Shown here piece by piece: positions 62,803-64,000 of a stretch of 64,000 nucleotides of DNA (position 1 is the first letter of the stretch; each line of letters opens with the position of its first letter). The DNA is taken from contig NZ_PGFF01000001.1 in assembly GCF_002797715.1 (NCBI RefSeq), positions 2,131,304 to 2,195,303 of the forward strand. Direction: 5' to 3'. The notes under the pieces were generated by a model, which ran no database searches, was not told the DNA's origin, and saw only the letters and a program-made list of their open reading frames with translations. The position numbers and the translations under genes are program-made. The DNA is from Diaminobutyricimonas aerilata. Lineage in GTDB: Bacteria; Actinomycetota; Actinomycetes; Actinomycetales; Microbacteriaceae.

Positions 62803-64000
62803 ATGCTCGACAGCAGCGAACGCATCCAGACCAGCCACGCCGGCAGCCTGCCGCGCACCCCCGAGCTCATCGCCGCCAACGACGCGCGCCGGATCGCCGA
62901 GGACGGGTTCACCCTCGAGCGCACCGAGGAGTTCGACGGACTGCTCACCGACGCCGTGAGCGACCTCGTGCGGCGGCAACGCGAAGCCGGCATCACCGTG
63001 CCGGGCGACGGAGAGTTCGGCAAGGCCATGACGAGCGCCGTCGACTACGGCGCGTGGTGGTCGTACTCGTTCCAGCGCGTGGCGGGCCTCTCGCTCACCG
63101 GAGCGGACATCTTCACCCAGGAGCCCGTGCGGTCCGAGCCCGGCACCGTGCGGCTCACCACGTTCCCCGACCGGCGGGACTGGACCATCTTCCGGGACGC
63201 GTACACCGACCCCACGAGCGGCATCTCGACCGGGAAGACGGCGACCGCCTTCCCGGCCACCACCGGGCCGCTGCAGTACGTCGGGCACGACGCGATCCGC
63301 TCCGACATCGCGAACCTCAAGACGGCACTCGCCGCCCAGGGGTACGAGGAGGGGTTCATCACCGCCCTCTCGCCCGGCTCCGGCGCCAGGATCCCGAACG
63401 AGTTCTACGCCACCGAGGAGGAGCACATCTGGGCGTGGGCGGATGTGCTGCGCGAGGAGTACACCGCGGTCATCGAGGCGGGACTCGTGCTGCAGATCGA
63501 CGACCCGTCGATCGCCGAGAACTGGGACCAGATCAACCCGGAGCCGAGTCTCGAGGACTATCGGGCCTTCACCCGCATCCGGGTCGAAGCGCTCAACTAC
63601 GCCTTGCGCGGCCTGCCGCAGGACCGCATCCGCTTCCACCTGTGTTGGGGCTCGTGGCACGGACCGCACACGACCGACATCGAGTTCCGCCACATCGTGG
63701 ACCTCATGCTCGGCATCGACGCCGGCGCGTACAGCTTCGAGGCGGCCAACGCGCGTCACGAGCACGAGTGGAAGGTGTGGGAGGACGTGACGCTGCCGGA
63801 CGGCAAGCTGATCCTTCCCGGCATCGTCGGGCACGCCACCAACGTGGTGGAGCACCCCGAGCTCGTCGCCCAGCGCATCGAACGCTTCGCCGCCCTCGTC
63901 GGGCGCGAGAGGGTGATCGCGTCGACCGATTGCGGTCTCGGCGGACGCATCCATCCGCAGATCGCGTGGGCGAAGCTCGAGAGCCTCTCGCGCGGCGCCG
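62803..64000 (+). CDS. MetE-like cobalamin-independent methyltransferase, partial at 3' end
   Basis: The first 399 codons of a gene running off the right edge. It resembles the MetE C-terminal (catalytic) barrel without the N-terminal half: SHAGSLPRTPEL at the start, GDGEFGK, then zinc ligands in RFHLCWGSWHG (His-x-Cys), Glu in YSFEAANARHEHEW, and Cys in ASTDCGLGG. Stand-alone MetE-like proteins include epoxyalkane:CoM transferase relatives and others of unknown thiol substrate. GAGG lies 4 nt before the ATG at 62803; an ATG at 62785 is also in frame. Confidence 0.88.
   Translation, partial: MLDSSERIQTSHAGSLPRTPELIAANDARRIAEDGFTLERTEEFDGLLTDAVSDLVRRQREAGITVPGDGEFGKAMTSAVDYGAWWSYSFQRVAGLSLTGADIFTQEPVRSEPGTVRLTTFPDRRDWTIFRDAYTDPTSGISTGKTATAFPATTGPLQYVGHDAIRSDIANLKTALAAQGYEEGFITALSPGSGARIPNEFYATEEEHIWAWADVLREEYTAVIEAGLVLQIDDPSIAENWDQINPEPSLEDYRAFTRIRVEALNYALRGLPQDRIRFHLCWGSWHGPHTTDIEFRHIVDLMLGIDAGAYSFEAANARHEHEWKVWEDVTLPDGKLILPGIVGHATNVVEHPELVAQRIERFAALVGRERVIASTDCGLGGRIHPQIAWAKLESLSRGA

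Overview
The window is high-GC chromosomal DNA from an actinobacterium, most probably a member of the Microbacteriaceae. The evidence is the gene order hisC-LysM/lexA, hflX-dapF-miaA-miaB-recX-recA-DUF3046-clgR-cinA-pgsA-ftsK, rnj-dapA, thyX, dapB-M16-pnp and rpsO, together with Gram-positive SOS boxes and several actinobacterial families (DUF3046, ClgR, CE1758/CE1759, Pr6Pr). The assignment rests on recognition of families and synteny, not on a database search. I see no rRNA or tRNA gene, prophage, IS element, plasmid origin or CRISPR array.

Layout. 0-1.4 kb: the end of a his operon (hisC start), a LysM membrane protein and lexA, divergent across two near-consensus SOS boxes. 1.5-5.1 kb: a four-gene overlapping operon of ABC exporter plus NarL-type two-component system. 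5.2-13.7 kb: hflX, an RsmC-like methyltransferase, dapF, miaA, miaB, recX, recA (perfect SOS box upstream), DUF3046 and clgR. 13.9-17.7 kb: cinA, pgsA and ftsK. 17.8-20.8 kb: a MacAB-like three-gene efflux set. 21.0-24.8 kb: RNase J, dapA and an AbiEi/DUF559-type protein. 25.1-28.5 kb: a complete thiamine-precursor ECF transporter (ykoFEDC type) under a TPP riboswitch. 28.6-34.6 kb: thyX, an OsmC protein, an epimerase, a small TPR-like membrane protein, dapB, a GNAT enzyme, a histidine phosphatase and an M16 peptidase.

Two accessory blocks then separate genes that usually lie close together. At 34.7-43.1 kb, between the M16 peptidase and pnp, are a TetR regulator with a long palindromic operator, two aldo/keto reductases (one lacking two catalytic residues), a PEBP-like protein and a ROK-controlled sugar ABC importer. 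At 45.7-53.4 kb, between pnp and rpsO, are paired cysteine-rich lipoproteins, a CE1758/CE1759 flavin monooxygenase-reductase pair, an alpha/beta hydrolase, a deaminase, membrane proteins, a fructosamine-kinase-like protein, a thioredoxin, a KTSC protein and a GyrI-like protein. After rpsO come a GH16-like protein and a 2007-residue secreted amylopullulanase with LacI-type operators, then a small zinc-ribbon-like protein, a nucleotidyltransferase and the start of a MetE-like methyltransferase.

The most unusual signal is a 17-nt repeat, GTCGGAAATTCAGGAGT with variants, found 11 times in two clusters (47.6-47.8 kb and 61.4-61.7 kb). Both clusters have the same convergent layout: 'forward' copies about 44-45 nt apart, a 52-53-nt centre, then 'reverse' copies. 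One cluster is noncoding. The other lies across the ATGA overlap of the flavin monooxygenase and its reductase, where its copies are spaced by multiples of three and are translated as SETQD/TPEFPT peptide tails.
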